Positions 18,117-27,208 of a DNA stretch of 64,000 bases are shown in pieces. The stretch is from Verticiella sediminum. GTDB lineage: Bacteria > Pseudomonadota > Gammaproteobacteria > Burkholderiales > Burkholderiaceae_B. The notes under the pieces are model-generated. The model was not told the DNA's origin, searched no databases, and saw only the letters and a list, made by a program, of their open reading frames with translations. Where the stretch lies: positions 124,001 to 188,000 of the forward strand of contig NZ_VLTJ01000011.1 in NCBI RefSeq assembly GCF_007558815.1, given 5' to 3'. Both the position numbers and the translations under genes were made by a program. How positions within the stretch are numbered: position 1 is the stretch's first letter; every line of letters starts with the position of its first letter.

Positions 18117-18937
18117 GCCAGCGCGACTTCACAGCGCTGCCGCTCTGCGCATCAAGCAGCGGGCAACGGGTCGACACCTGGCTCGGCGACGTGCGTATCG
18201 TGGGCGTGCGCCAGGCGCGTGCGCAAGCCCCCGCCGTGCTCATGGTGCACGGCGGGGGCCAGGCAGGCTGGGCGTTCGAGACCTGGGTGGAGCACTACGC
18301 AAAGCGTGGCTGGCACGCGTTCGCCGTATCTCTGCGCGGCCACGAAGCCGGCCGCGCGTTGCCGGACGAGGTGTATTGCCGACTGCATCTGGACGACTAC
18401 CGGGACGACGTCGTCGCAGCGGCCGGTCTGCTTCCCGCCGGGCGCCTCGTCCTGATCGGGCATAGCCTGGGCGGCATCGTCTGCCAGAGGGCGGCCGAGC
18501 AGTTGCCCTTGGCCGGGCTGGTCCTGCTTGCCAGCGCCGGGCCGCCCGAGCTGGGCGTCAGGCGCACGCTGCTGGACCCCGACACGCCCGTGGTCCGTAC
18601 TGCCGAAGAGGCGCGCAGACGGTACTTTCACAGCGCCGACGAGGCGGTGATCGAACGGGCGTTGGCCCGGCTCGTGCCGGAATCACCCGGGGCGCTCAAC
18701 GCTTCGGGTGGGCGCACGCCGGTGGACAGGGCCAGAATTCGCTGTCCCGTGCTGGTGCTGGGCGGCGCCTGCGATCGCACCGACGTACCGCGCGCGATGG
18801 ACTTGGCGGCGCTCTACGGCGCGAGCGCGATCGAACTGGCCGATACCGGACACAACATCATGCAGGAACGCATGAGCGGCTTCGCCGCCGACTGCATCCA
18901 CGCGTGGTGCGAAGCGCAAGGTATCGTGCGTGCGTGA
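18113..18937 (+). CDS. Alpha/beta hydrolase
   Basis: 274 residues, cytoplasmic by appearance. Nucleophile elbow GHSLGG with Ser118, oxyanion region VHGGGQAGW near residue 45, acid residue in VLGGACDRTDVP, catalytic His in LADTGHNIM. This is a full alpha/beta hydrolase catalytic set; esterase, lactonase and ring-cleavage-product hydrolase activities are all possible. Coupled to the Bug receptor upstream through an ATGA overlap. The following gene is on the opposite strand, 90 bp away. Confidence 0.88.
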   Translation: MSQRDFTALPLCASSSGQRVDTWLGDVRIVGVRQARAQAPAVLMVHGGGQAGWAFETWVEHYAKRGWHAFAVSLRGHEAGRALPDEVYCRLHLDDYRDDVVAAAGLLPAGRLVLIGHSLGGIVCQRAAEQLPLAGLVLLASAGPPELGVRRTLLDPDTPVVRTAEEARRRYFHSADEAVIERALARLVPESPGALNASGGRTPVDRARIRCPVLVLGGACDRTDVPRAMDLAALYGASAIELADTGHNIMQERMSGFAADCIHAWCEAQGIVRA

Positions 18938-18947
18938 ACACGACTGA

Positions 18948-18966
18948 GCACCGCCTGCCGCGGTGC
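18948..18966. terminator. Hairpin between convergent genes
   Basis: Perfect 7-bp arms GCACCGC (18948-18954) and GCGGTGC (18960-18966), loop of five, 10 bp after the hydrolase stop and 60 bp from the stop of the convergent CoA-transferase. No T tract. Confidence 0.4.
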
Positions 18967-19027
18967 ATGCTACTCACGGCGCGATGCCGGCCTGCCTTGG
19001 GCGTGCCGGTACCCGCCGCTCAAGCGC

Positions 19028-20224
19028 TCAGTCCGTGCCGTTTCGCAGGCGGTCCGCCAGCGATTTGACCTCTGCGCCATGCTGGTCGAGGTCGGGTGCG
19101 GCGAAAGGTTCGGGCCCGGGCGTGCGGCCGAATCCGATCGCTCTGCTGAATCCGCGGTACCTGCCCACCGTGGGATGTTCGAATGCGGCGATCATCTCTT
19201 CGGCGGCGACCTGGGCGAAATCGAACATGTCCTCTACGCTGCGGGCGGCAGCGCAGGGGACGGCTTCGCCGAAGACGTCTTCCCACTCGATGGCGGTGCG
19301 CGTGACGAGCGCGGCGCGCAGCTTGGGGACGATTTCGTCGCGATGCTGCGCCCGCTTGCGTACGGTGTCGTATCGATCGGTCTGCAGCAGTTCGGCAAGA
19401 CCGGTGCGCTCGCACAGGGCGCGCCAGAAGTGCGGTGTGTTGGCCGACACGTACAAATAGCCCTCGCGCGTAGGGTGCAGGCCGGTGATGCCGCCGGATC
19501 GCATGTCGCGGCTGACTTCGCGAGGTTCGGCATCGGCCCAGATCAGCCTGGCCGACTGCATGGCCAGCGCCGAGCGCAGCAGAGAGACTGCGACGTATTG
19601 GCCCATGCCGCTGCGTTCGCGCTCGTAGAGCGCGGATGCGACGCCCGCCGCGACCAGCGAGGCTGCGTAGTAGTCGACCACCGAGCCGTACAGGATCTGT
19701 GGCGGCCCGCCGGCCGGCCCTTGCAGCGTGCACATGCCCGTCAGTGTCTGCAGGACCTGGTCGTAGCCGGCTTTGTCCTTGAGCGGCCCCGCTTCGCCGT
19801 AGCCGGTGACGGCGCAGTACACGAGACGCGGGTGCCGTTCGGCCAGCGCCGCATAGCCGATGCCCAGGCGCTCGGCGACGCCTGGGCGGAAGTTGTGGAC
19901 CAGCACGTCGGCGGTCCGCGCCAATGCCAGCAGCCGCTGCAGGTCGTCCGCCTGCTTGAGGTCCAGGACCACCCCCAGCTTGCTGCGATTGACGCCCAGG
20001 AAGGCCCGGCTCTCGGCCTCAAGTGTCGACGGGTACTTGCGCAGGTTATCGCCCGCGGGCGGCTCGATCTTGATGACTTCGGCACCTTGGTCCGCCAGCA
20101 GCGAGCAGCCGTAAGGCCCGGCGATGTAGGCGCTCAGGTCGAGTACTCGCAGGCCCGTGAGCGGGCCTGGCGGGCCCGGACGGGCGGAAACAGAGGCATT
20201 TGCGGTTGGGGAATCGATCTTCAT
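19028..20224 (-). CDS. Family III CoA-transferase (CaiB/BaiF type)
   Basis: 398 residues. The catalytic aspartate is Asp155 in AGYDQVLQTLTG. The N-terminal LTGLRVLDLSAYIAGPYGCSLLADQGAEVIKIE and the SRAFLGVNRSKLGVVLDLK segment are typical of the family, which moves CoA between organic acids (formyl-CoA:oxalate, succinyl-CoA:acid and others). The frame extends upstream, but ATG 20224 fits the family N-terminus. Downstream partner of the CitE-like lyase on the same strand (56-bp gap). Together they could activate an acid and then cleave the CoA thioester, as in itaconate/citramalate degradation; no hydratase is present here, so the pathway is open. Confidence 0.92.
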   Translation of the reverse strand: MKIDSPTANASVSARPGPPGPLTGLRVLDLSAYIAGPYGCSLLADQGAEVIKIEPPAGDNLRKYPSTLEAESRAFLGVNRSKLGVVLDLKQADDLQRLLALARTADVLVHNFRPGVAERLGIGYAALAERHPRLVYCAVTGYGEAGPLKDKAGYDQVLQTLTGMCTLQGPAGGPPQILYGSVVDYYAASLVAAGVASALYERERSGMGQYVAVSLLRSALAMQSARLIWADAEPREVSRDMRSGGITGLHPTREGYLYVSANTPHFWRALCERTGLAELLQTDRYDTVRKRAQHRDEIVPKLRAALVTRTAIEWEDVFGEAVPCAAARSVEDMFDFAQVAAEEMIAAFEHPTVGRYRGFSRAIGFGRTPGPEPFAAPDLDQHGAEVKSLADRLRNGTD

Positions 20225-20280
20225 TGCGGGTCCATCGAAAAGAATCGGCGCCCGTTGCGCGATGGCCGGGCGCGGCAGGC

Positions 20281-21165
20281 TCACTCGGCAGCCAGCAGGC
20301 CCAGGTTGCGCGCCGTTTCCAGCAAGGCCTTGGCCTGTGCGAGGAAAGGGGCATCGACCATGCGGCCATCCACGACGTACGCGCCGACGCCTTGCGTGGC
20401 GGCCCGCTCGCTGGCCTGCACGATGCGCTGCGCGGCCGCGATCTGCTCGGACGAGGGCAGGAAAACAGCATTGGCCAATGCGATCTGGCTGGGATGGATG
20501 CACGTCTTGCCGCGGAATCCCAGGCTGCGCGCCAGTTCGGCCTCGGCCCGAAAGCCCTCGGGGTTGCCGATATCCGCGTAGGCTCCGTCGTAGGCATCGA
20601 CGCCGGCCACGCTCGCGGCCATGCGCACCTGGAACAGGACTTGTTCGAGCGCGCAGCGCGCAGCGCGGTCGATGCCCGTCGCGCCGAACAAGTCACCCAG
20701 TCCGACTTGCAGCCCTGCGACGCGAGAACCGCCGGCATCGGCGAGCCGGGCCGCGTTGCGCAATGCGTCGGGCGTCTCGATGTTCAGCAGTACGCCGACG
20801 GGCTTTTGCAGGCCTTGGGCCTGCTCGGCCTGGGCGATGACGGCACATGCCCGGACGACGGCGTCGGTCGAGGCGGGCTTGGGCAGGTTGATCAGGTCCA
20901 CGCCCTCGCGCACGACGGCCTTGATGTCGGCGGCGAAATAGGGCGTGTCCTGGGCATTGACGCGCACGATGGTGAGCTTGCCCGAGCGGCGTTCGACGTT
21001 CTGTGCGAGCCCATCCAGCCACTGGCGTACGTGTTCGCGCGCCTCTGCCTTGCGCGCCGGATCGACCGCATCCTCGAGATCGATCGAAATCGCATCCGCC
21101 GGGCTTGCATAGGCCTTGGGAAAAAGCGCCGGACGGCTGCCCGGGACGAATAGCTTGCTGCGCAT
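20281..21165 (-). CDS. HpcH/HpaI aldolase / citrate lyase beta-subunit-like CoA lyase
   Basis: 294 residues. CitE-like TIM-barrel enzymes cleave or form 3-hydroxyacyl-CoA thioesters such as malyl-CoA or citramalyl-CoA. Seen: N-terminal MRSKLFVPGSRP, the SIDLEDAV motif near residues 27-34, metal ligands consistent with Glu130 (LLNIETPDAL) and Asp158 (GLGDLFG), and the C-terminal KTCIHPSQI. Start ATG 21165 has AAGGAGAG upstream; the longer frame to 21204 lacks such a site. First gene of a minus-strand pair with the CoA-transferase, divergent from a LysR regulator. There is no citrate lyase alpha or acyl carrier gene, so it is probably a stand-alone CoA lyase. Confidence 0.9.
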   Translation of the reverse strand: MRSKLFVPGSRPALFPKAYASPADAISIDLEDAVDPARKAEAREHVRQWLDGLAQNVERRSGKLTIVRVNAQDTPYFAADIKAVVREGVDLINLPKPASTDAVVRACAVIAQAEQAQGLQKPVGVLLNIETPDALRNAARLADAGGSRVAGLQVGLGDLFGATGIDRAARCALEQVLFQVRMAASVAGVDAYDGAYADIGNPEGFRAEAELARSLGFRGKTCIHPSQIALANAVFLPSSEQIAAAQRIVQASERAATQGVGAYVVDGRMVDAPFLAQAKALLETARNLGLLAAE

Positions 21166-21196
21166 ATGGACTCTCCTTGCAGCGCAAGTATCCCGA

Positions 21197-21211
21197 GTTC
21201 GCAAGAGCCGA
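21197..21211. promoter_or_regulatory. Candidate LysR operator (T-N11-A)
   Basis: TTCG-N7-CGAA palindrome in the 161-bp divergent region between the CitE-like gene and the LysR gene. It contains a T-N11-A core (T21198, A21210), the general LysR binding pattern. The match is short and could be chance. Confidence 0.3.
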
Positions 21212-21326
21212 AAAAGCGGGCGGCATTGGCTTCAAAACATAGTAAATTCGCGTTCTTGCGCAGTGTCCCGGCGATTGTCACGAGGGCGCCGATGGGTAGG
21301 AGCAAAGCCTGCCCAGGGATGAGTCA

Positions 21327-22208
21327 GTGGAAACCGATTTCCTCAAAACCTTGCTGCGAGTGGCGGAAACCGGGTCGATGGCCCAGGCTGCACGCAGCCT
21401 GGACATGACGCCGGGCGCCGTCGCGCACCATGTCCATGCGCTGGAGGACATGCTCGGCGTCGCCCTGGTCGCCCGTTCGGGGCGTACCGTGATGCCCACG
21501 CCGGCGGGTTACCGCCTGCTGGAGCGCGCGCGTCCGCTTCTGGCCGATGTCGTGCAGCTACGCGCCTGCGTGCACGAATCGTCCTTCGAGGGCGAACTGC
21601 GCATCGGGGCCATCAATACGGTATTGCACACCGTGTTTCCGCAGATCATGGACACGTTCGTGGCCGCTTATCCACGCGTGCGCCTGCACGTGCATTCGGG
21701 TGTCTCGCATCAACTGTTCGACTTGATCCAGCAGGATGCGCTGGACGTGGCCGTCTGCCTGCATCCGCAGTTCGCTCTGGCCAAGACGTTCACCTGGACG
21801 GCACTGCGCGAAGAGCCGCTGGTCGTCCTCGCGCCCGGACGCTGGGCTCGGCGCGACCCGATGGCGCTGTTGCGCGAAGAGGCTTTCGTGCGCTATGACC
21901 GCTCGCTGGGTGGCGGCAAGCAGGCCGACGCCTACCTGCGCCGGCACGACATCCTTCCGCATGAGCGAGTCGAACTTACGTCGCTGCTGGCGATCGCCAT
22001 GATGGTCGACCGCGGCCTGGGCGTGTCCCTGGTGCCGGACGTGCAGTCTCCGTTGACGGCGCATCTGCGTCTGGCGCGGCTGGCGCTGCCGGATGCGCCT
22101 GAGCCGAGGTCCTTCGGGGTGCTTTGCAAGCGCGGCAGCTTTCGCGCTTCGCTGGCGCAAGCCTTCCGTGATGTGGCGTCAGAGGTCGCGGCAGTCCCCG
22201 CGACGTGA
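21327..22208 (+). CDS. LysR-family transcriptional regulator
   Basis: 293 residues. N-terminal winged helix with FLKTLLRVAETGSMAQAARSLDMTPGAVAHHVHALEDMLGV (about residues 5-45), then the two-lobed effector domain from about residue 90. The start codon is GTG at 21327, preceded by GGGATGAG. It is transcribed away from the CitE-like/CoA-transferase pair, the classical arrangement for a LysR protein that controls its divergent neighbours and itself. Inducer unknown, presumably the acid or CoA ester of that pathway. Confidence 0.92.
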   Translation: METDFLKTLLRVAETGSMAQAARSLDMTPGAVAHHVHALEDMLGVALVARSGRTVMPTPAGYRLLERARPLLADVVQLRACVHESSFEGELRIGAINTVLHTVFPQIMDTFVAAYPRVRLHVHSGVSHQLFDLIQQDALDVAVCLHPQFALAKTFTWTALREEPLVVLAPGRWARRDPMALLREEAFVRYDRSLGGGKQADAYLRRHDILPHERVELTSLLAIAMMVDRGLGVSLVPDVQSPLTAHLRLARLALPDAPEPRSFGVLCKRGSFRASLAQAFRDVASEVAAVPAT

Positions 22209-22345
22209 TCCTGGCTGCGCCGGCAAGGGCTGGCCGGTTGCGCTTCGCGCCCGGCCGCCGGAGAACCGCCGGCATGGGGCGATATACTCCGCCATGTCTC
22301 GCCGGCTGCGTTGGCGGCCGGCTCACCGAACTCGGAGGTTCTGCC

Positions 22346-23128
22346 ATGCTCAAAGGTAAATCCGCTCTCGTGACCGGCTCCACCAGCGGTATCGGTCTGG
22401 CCATCGCGCGGGCCTTCGCGCGCGATGGCGCCGACGTGATGCTCAACGGCTTCGGTGATGCGGCCGAGATCGAGCGTGTGCGCGCCGGCATCGCCGGGGA
22501 GTTCGGCGTGCGGGCCGAGTATTCGCCCGCCGACATGAGCAAGCCCGAGGAGATCGAGGCCATGGTGCGCGCCGCCGAGGCCGCGTTCGGCAAGGTGGAC
22601 ATCCTCGTCAACAACGCCGGCATCCAGTTCGTCTCGCCCATCGAGGAGTTCCCGATCGACAAGTGGAACGCGATCATCGCGATCAACCTGTCCTCGGCCT
22701 TTCACACCATGCGGGCAGCGCTGCCCGGCATGAAGCAGCGCGGCTGGGGCCGCATCATCAATACCGCCTCGGCGCATGCGCTGGTCGCCTCCCCATTCAA
22801 GGCCGCCTATGTGGCCGCCAAGCACGGCATCGCCGGCCTGACCAAGACGGCGGCGCTCGAGACCGCCCAGCAGGGCATCACGGTCAACGCGATCTGCCCG
22901 GGCTACGTCTGGACGCCGCTGGTCGAGCGCCAGATCCCGGATACCGCCAAGGCGCGCGGCATCACGGAAGAAGAGGTCAAGCGCGACGTGCTGCTCGCTG
23001 CCCAGCCGACCAAGGAGTTCGTCACCGTGGACGAGGTCGCCGCGCTCGCGGTGTTCCTGGCGAGCGACGCCGCGCGTTCCATGACCGGCTCGATCCTGAC
23101 CATGGACGGCGGCTGGACGGCGGCCTGA
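22346..23128 (+). CDS. 3-hydroxybutyrate dehydrogenase-like short-chain dehydrogenase
   Basis: 260 residues. Rossmann motif TGSTSGIG at residues 10-17, NNAG near 89-92, and the catalytic triad Ser142, Tyr155 and Lys159. The INTASAHALVASPFKAAYVAAKHG, ICPGYVWTPLV and C-terminal GSILTMDGGWTA segments match D-3-hydroxybutyrate dehydrogenases, which interconvert 3-hydroxybutyrate and acetoacetate with NAD and feed on polyhydroxybutyrate. Start ATG 22346 has CGGAGG (22333-22338); the longer frame from 22205 has no site. Single gene, with a 150-bp gap to yaaA. Confidence 0.88.
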   Translation: MLKGKSALVTGSTSGIGLAIARAFARDGADVMLNGFGDAAEIERVRAGIAGEFGVRAEYSPADMSKPEEIEAMVRAAEAAFGKVDILVNNAGIQFVSPIEEFPIDKWNAIIAINLSSAFHTMRAALPGMKQRGWGRIINTASAHALVASPFKAAYVAAKHGIAGLTKTAALETAQQGITVNAICPGYVWTPLVERQIPDTAKARGITEEEVKRDVLLAAQPTKEFVTVDEVAALAVFLASDAARSMTGSILTMDGGWTAA

Positions 23129-23207
23129 CGCCCCCGGGGCAGCGGCTTTTCTCCTCGCCCGCCGGGGAGCGAGGCTCGACATACCCCCAAACGCTCTTTC
23201 TTCTTTC

Positions 23208-23223
23208 CGGCGCTGCGGCGCCG
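23208..23223 (+). repeat. Short hairpin upstream of yaaA
   Basis: Arms CGGCGC (23208-23213) and GCGCCG (23218-23223) with loop TGCG in the 150-bp gap between the dehydrogenase and yaaA. Too short to assign a role; it may be part of the dehydrogenase terminator. Confidence 0.25.
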
Positions 23224-23278
23224 TCAACGACCGTGCGCAGCGGGCAGCTCGCCGGCTCTTCGGTCCTTTGGAAGCACC

Positions 23279-24061
23279 ATGCTGTTCACCCTTTCCCCTG
23301 CCAAGAAGCTCGATTACGAGACACCGCTGCCCGATGGCGTGGCCGCGACCCAGCCCCTGTTCGTGGACGATGCGGCTACGCTCATCGACACCCTGCGCGA
23401 GAAGTCTCCCGACGAGATCGCCGCGCTGATGAAGCTGAGCGACAACCTCGCCGAACTGAACGCCCGGCGCTATGCCGAGTGGCGTCCGAGCTTCGGCCCC
23501 AAGTCCGCGCGCCCCGCGGTATTCGCCTTCAACGGCGACGTATACGAAGGGCTGGAGGCGCGCACGCTGCCGGCCAAGGCGCTCGGCTGGGCGCAGGATC
23601 ATCTGGTCATCCTGAGCGGGCTCTACGGCGCGCTGCGCCCGTTGGACTACCTGCGTCCATATCGCCTGGAAATGGGCACGCGCCTGACAGTGGGCAAGGC
23701 GCGCACGCTGTATGCCTATTGGGGCGGCAAGATCGCCGAGTACCTGAACGAGCGCCTGGCCGGGCAGTCCGGCAGCCCGGTGCTGGTGAACCTCGCCTCC
23801 GAGGAGTATTTCAAGTCGGTCAAGCTCGACGTGCTCAAGGCGCGCGTGGTGCAGTGCGTGTTCGAGGACTGGAAACGCGACGAGTACAAGGTGATCAGTT
23901 TCCACGCCAAGCGCGCACGCGGCCTGATGGCGCGCTACGCCGCGCTGCATGGGCTCGGCCAGCCCGAGGATCTCAAGGGCTTCGACCTGGAGGGCTACGC
24001 CTACGCCGCCAGCGTGTCGAGCGCGGACCGCCTGGTGTTCCGCCGCAAGACCGCGGCATGA
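23279..24061 (+). CDS. yaaA: Peroxide stress protein YaaA (DUF328)
   Basis: 260 residues, the standard length. It starts with MLFTLSPAKKLDYE, carries the GDVYEGL and LSGLYGALRPLDYLRPYRLEMG segments and ends with the ADRLVFRR region, all diagnostic of the UPF0246/YaaA family. In Escherichia coli YaaA limits intracellular iron during peroxide stress and has a DNA-binding helix-hairpin-helix. The stop codon overlaps the MFS start (ATGA), so the two are translationally coupled. Confidence 0.95.
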   Translation: MLFTLSPAKKLDYETPLPDGVAATQPLFVDDAATLIDTLREKSPDEIAALMKLSDNLAELNARRYAEWRPSFGPKSARPAVFAFNGDVYEGLEARTLPAKALGWAQDHLVILSGLYGALRPLDYLRPYRLEMGTRLTVGKARTLYAYWGGKIAEYLNERLAGQSGSPVLVNLASEEYFKSVKLDVLKARVVQCVFEDWKRDEYKVISFHAKRARGLMARYAALHGLGQPEDLKGFDLEGYAYAASVSSADRLVFRRKTAA

Positions 24062-25368
24062 CGCCGCGCGAGGACGGCGCCGCGGCCACGGACCGCGGCG
24101 CGCAGGCGCGGGGCCAGCGTACCGGCAAGGCGCGGGCGGGTGTGGATCGCCGGACCACGTTCGGCGTGTTCCTCTTCTTCTCGCTCGGCTACTTCATCTC
24201 CTACGTGTTCCGCGGCGTGAACATCGGCTTCGCGCCTTTCCTCGCGCAGGAGATCGGCCTGTCGGCCAGCAGCCTGGGCCTGCTCACCGGCACGTATTTC
24301 CTTGCCTTCGCCGCGGTACAGATACCGGCGGGCATCCTCATCGACACCTATGGGCCGCGGCGCGTCAACGCGCTGATGATGCTCATCGCCGTCGTCGGCA
24401 CGGTCGTGTTCGGCATGGCGCACAGCCTGGCCGGCCTGCTGCTGGGCCGCATGCTCATCGGGATCGGTGTCTCGGTGTGCCTGGGCGCGGCCTTCAAGGC
24501 CCTGGTCCAGGTGTTTCCGCTGTCGCGGCTGCCCCTGGTCAATGGTTTCGTCATGGCCGTGGGCGGCATGGGCGGCGTGGTCGTGGGTACGCCTCTGAAC
24601 TGGCTGCTCGGCATCGTGGATTGGCGCGTGGTCAGCATCGCGCTCGCCGTGCCCACGCTGCTCGTCGCCGCCTCGGTCTGGTGGGGCGTGCGCATCGACG
24701 ATGGCACGCCGGCGCAGCGCCCAAGCCTGCACGAGCAATGGCAGGGCACCCTGAGCGTGCTGCGCGACCTGGGTTTCTGGAAAATCGCCTCGCTGCCGGT
24801 GCTCACGGGCGGTGCGTTCTACGCCGTGCAGTCGCTGTGGGTGGGCGCCTACCTGCGCGACGTGGAGGGGTATGCACCCGCGTATGCGGCCACCCTGGTG
24901 TCCCTGCTCGGGGCCGCCATGGTGCTTGGCAACATCGTGCTGGGCGCTGTGGCCAACCATGTCAAGCGCATGGGCATCAGCCTCTACGTTTTCGGCGGCG
25001 CGTGCATGTGCCTGTACCTGCTGGTGCAACTGCTCATCATCCTGCCCGTCACGTTGCCGGCCGCACCGCTGTGGGTGGCGTACGGGGTGTTCGGCTCGAG
25101 CAACATCCTGGCCTACGCGGTCGTGGCGGAACGCTTCCCCTATGCCATGCTGGGCCGCGTGAGCACCACGCTCACGTTCTCGATGTTCCTCCTGATCTTC
25201 GTCTGCCAGGCAGGGCTGGGCGGCATTGTTTCGCTGTGGGAGCGACTGCCCAGCGGGCAGTACCCGGTCCAGGCCCATGTCACTGCCTGGGCCGTCCTGC
25301 TGGCTGCGCAGGTGGCCGGCGCCGTCTGGTACTGCTGGCCCTCGCGCCGGCCGCGCGCGGCGCCGTAA
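24058..25368 (+). CDS. MFS transporter
   Basis: 436 residues with about 12 membrane spans. A cytoplasmic N-terminal tail of about 32 residues is followed by the first span (TTFGVFLFFSLGYFISYVFR). The loop 2-3 signature DTYGPRRVNALMM is of the major facilitator type, and the N-half has YFLAFAAVQIPAGILID, typical of anion/sugar-acid or nitrate-type members. The frame is open far upstream (22663) only as a shadow; the ATG at 24058 overlapping the yaaA stop is the plausible start. Substrate unknown. Confidence 0.88.
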   Translation: MTPREDGAAATDRGAQARGQRTGKARAGVDRRTTFGVFLFFSLGYFISYVFRGVNIGFAPFLAQEIGLSASSLGLLTGTYFLAFAAVQIPAGILIDTYGPRRVNALMMLIAVVGTVVFGMAHSLAGLLLGRMLIGIGVSVCLGAAFKALVQVFPLSRLPLVNGFVMAVGGMGGVVVGTPLNWLLGIVDWRVVSIALAVPTLLVAASVWWGVRIDDGTPAQRPSLHEQWQGTLSVLRDLGFWKIASLPVLTGGAFYAVQSLWVGAYLRDVEGYAPAYAATLVSLLGAAMVLGNIVLGAVANHVKRMGISLYVFGGACMCLYLLVQLLIILPVTLPAAPLWVAYGVFGSSNILAYAVVAERFPYAMLGRVSTTLTFSMFLLIFVCQAGLGGIVSLWERLPSGQYPVQAHVTAWAVLLAAQVAGAVWYCWPSRRPRAAP

Positions 25369-25431
25369 CGCCGCGCACGCTTTCTTCGGGGCGTGCCGGG
25401 AGGCATGTGGTGGAGAGGGTCCGGGCAGGCC

Positions 25432-26877
25432 TCAGGCCTCCACCGCCTTGACCATGTCCTCGACGACCTTCTTCGCGTCGCCGAACACCATCATGGTCTT
25501 GTCCATGTAGAAGAGTTCGTTGTCCAGCCCCGCGTAGCCGGCGGCCATCGAACGCTTGTTCACGATCACCGTGCGCGCCTTGTGGGCTTCCAGGATGGGC
25601 ATACCGGCGATCGGCGACTTGGGGTCGAGCGCGGCCGGGTTCACCACATCGTTGGCGCCCAGCACCAGCACCACGTCCGTCTGGCCGAAGTCGGCGTTGA
25701 TGTCCTCCATCTCGAACACCTGGTCGTAGGGGACTTCGGCCTCGGCGAGCAGCACGTTCATGTGTCCCGGCATGCGGCCGGCCACCGGGTGGATGGCGTA
25801 GCGCACGGTGATACCCTTGGCCGTGAGCTTCTCCGCCAGCTCCTGCAAGGGATGCTGGGCGCGCGCCACCGCCAGGCCGTAGCCCGGCACGATGACCACG
25901 CTGTCGGCGTTGGCGAGCAGGAAGGCGGCGTCGTCGGCGCTGCCCGACTTGACGCTGCGCTGCTCGGTCGCCGCCCCCGCTTCGGCGGCTGTGCCGCCGA
26001 AGCCGCCCAGGATCACGTTGAAGAACGAGCGGTTCATCGCCTTGCACATGATGTAGGAGAGGATCGCACCCGAGGAGCCGACCAGCGAGCCGGCGATGAT
26101 GAGCATGGGGTTGTTCAGCGAAAAGCCGATGCCCGCGGCGGCCCAGCCCGAGTAGCTGTTCAGCATGGACACCACGACCGGCATGTCGGCGCCGCCGATC
26201 GGGATGATGATGAGCACGCCCAGGGCGAAGGCGATCAGCATCATGAGCCCGAAGGGCAGCCACTGCTGGCTGGCGGCGAACCAGATGCCGCACAGGAGCA
26301 TGGCGACGGCCAGGCCGAGGTTGAGCAGGTGTTGCCCCGGAAAGACCACCGGCGCGCCCTGGAACACGCGCAGCTTGTAGCGCCCGGCGAGCTTGCCGAA
26401 GGCGATCACCGACCCCGAGAACGTGATTGCGCCGACGAAGGTGCCGATGAAGAGTTCGATGCGGTTGCCCACGGGAATCGGCTGGCCCTCGTTCGCCACG
26501 ATGCCGAACGCGTGGGGCTCGGCGACCACGGCGACCGCGATGCACACCGCGGCCAGGCCGATCATGCTGTGCATGAAGGCGACCAGTTCGGGCATCTTGG
26601 TCATTTCCACGCGCTTGGCCATCAGCGTGCCGATGCTGCCGCCCACAAGCAGGGCCACCACGACCAGGGTCAGCCCGGTGCCCATGTCCACGCCGACCAG
26701 TTCATGGCCCAGCGTGGTCATGAGCCCCGCGGTGGTGAAGATGGCGATGGCCATGCCGACCATGCCGAAAGTGTTGCCGATGCGCGAAGTGGTAGGGTGC
26801 GACAACCCCTTCAGCGCCTGGATGAAGCAGACCGACGCCACCAGGTAGAGCAGCGTCACGACGTTCAGCGAAAGCAT
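25432..26877 (-). CDS. pntB: NAD(P) transhydrogenase subunit beta
   Basis: 481 residues. Nine or so membrane spans in the first half, then the NADP-binding domain III with GYGLAVARAQHPLQEL, HPVAGRMPGHMNVLLAEA and a late VLVLGANDVVNPAAL segment. Together with the two alpha subunits it couples proton re-entry to hydride transfer from NADH to NADP+. Start ATG 26877 (MLSLNVVTLLYLVAS) has GGAGACC upstream. Last gene of the pnt operon, 20 bp after pntAB. Confidence 0.96.
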   Translation of the reverse strand: MLSLNVVTLLYLVASVCFIQALKGLSHPTTSRIGNTFGMVGMAIAIFTTAGLMTTLGHELVGVDMGTGLTLVVVALLVGGSIGTLMAKRVEMTKMPELVAFMHSMIGLAAVCIAVAVVAEPHAFGIVANEGQPIPVGNRIELFIGTFVGAITFSGSVIAFGKLAGRYKLRVFQGAPVVFPGQHLLNLGLAVAMLLCGIWFAASQQWLPFGLMMLIAFALGVLIIIPIGGADMPVVVSMLNSYSGWAAAGIGFSLNNPMLIIAGSLVGSSGAILSYIMCKAMNRSFFNVILGGFGGTAAEAGAATEQRSVKSGSADDAAFLLANADSVVIVPGYGLAVARAQHPLQELAEKLTAKGITVRYAIHPVAGRMPGHMNVLLAEAEVPYDQVFEMEDINADFGQTDVVLVLGANDVVNPAALDPKSPIAGMPILEAHKARTVIVNKRSMAAGYAGLDNELFYMDKTMMVFGDAKKVVEDMVKAVEA

Positions 26878-26897
26878 GTTGTGGTCTCCGGCCGGGC

Positions 26898-27206
26898 TCA
26901 GGCGTGCGGGGTCTTCTTGTCTTTTTTCTTGAACATCTCGAGCATGCGGCGGGTGACGAGAAAGCCGCCGAATACGTTGACCGCGGCAAGCGCCACGGCC
27001 ACGAAGCCCATCGTCTTGGCCAGCCCCCCGGTGGTGAGGGCCGCGGCCAGCATGGCGCCGACGATGACGATGGCCGAGATGGCGTTGGTGACCGCCATGA
27101 GCGGGGTGTGCAGGGCCGGTGTTACGTTCCAGACCACGTGATAGCCCACGTACACCGCGAGCACGAAGATGATGAGGTTCAGGATGGTGGGGTTGATCGC
27201 GTCCAT
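26898..27206 (-). CDS. pntAB: NAD(P) transhydrogenase subunit alpha part 2 (membrane)
   Basis: 102 residues with three membrane spans: [33 protein letters not shown] and [18 protein letters not shown] lysine-rich tail follows the final [11 protein letters not shown]. This is the separate membrane part of the split alpha subunit usual in this group, in contrast to the fused PntA of Escherichia coli. Start ATG 27206, with GGAGCC overlapping the end of the upstream gene; the gap to the pntAA stop is 2 bp. Confidence 0.95.
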   Translation of the reverse strand: MDAINPTILNLIIFVLAVYVGYHVVWNVTPALHTPLMAVTNAISAIVIVGAMLAAALTTGGLAKTMGFVAVALAAVNVFGGFLVTRRMLEMFKKKDKKTPHA

Positions 27207-27208
27207 GT

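Noticed and set aside
22663-24057. Upstream extension of the MFS frame (465 codons)
   Set aside because: Runs out of frame through the dehydrogenase and yaaA genes; the ATG overlapping the yaaA stop is the sensible start.
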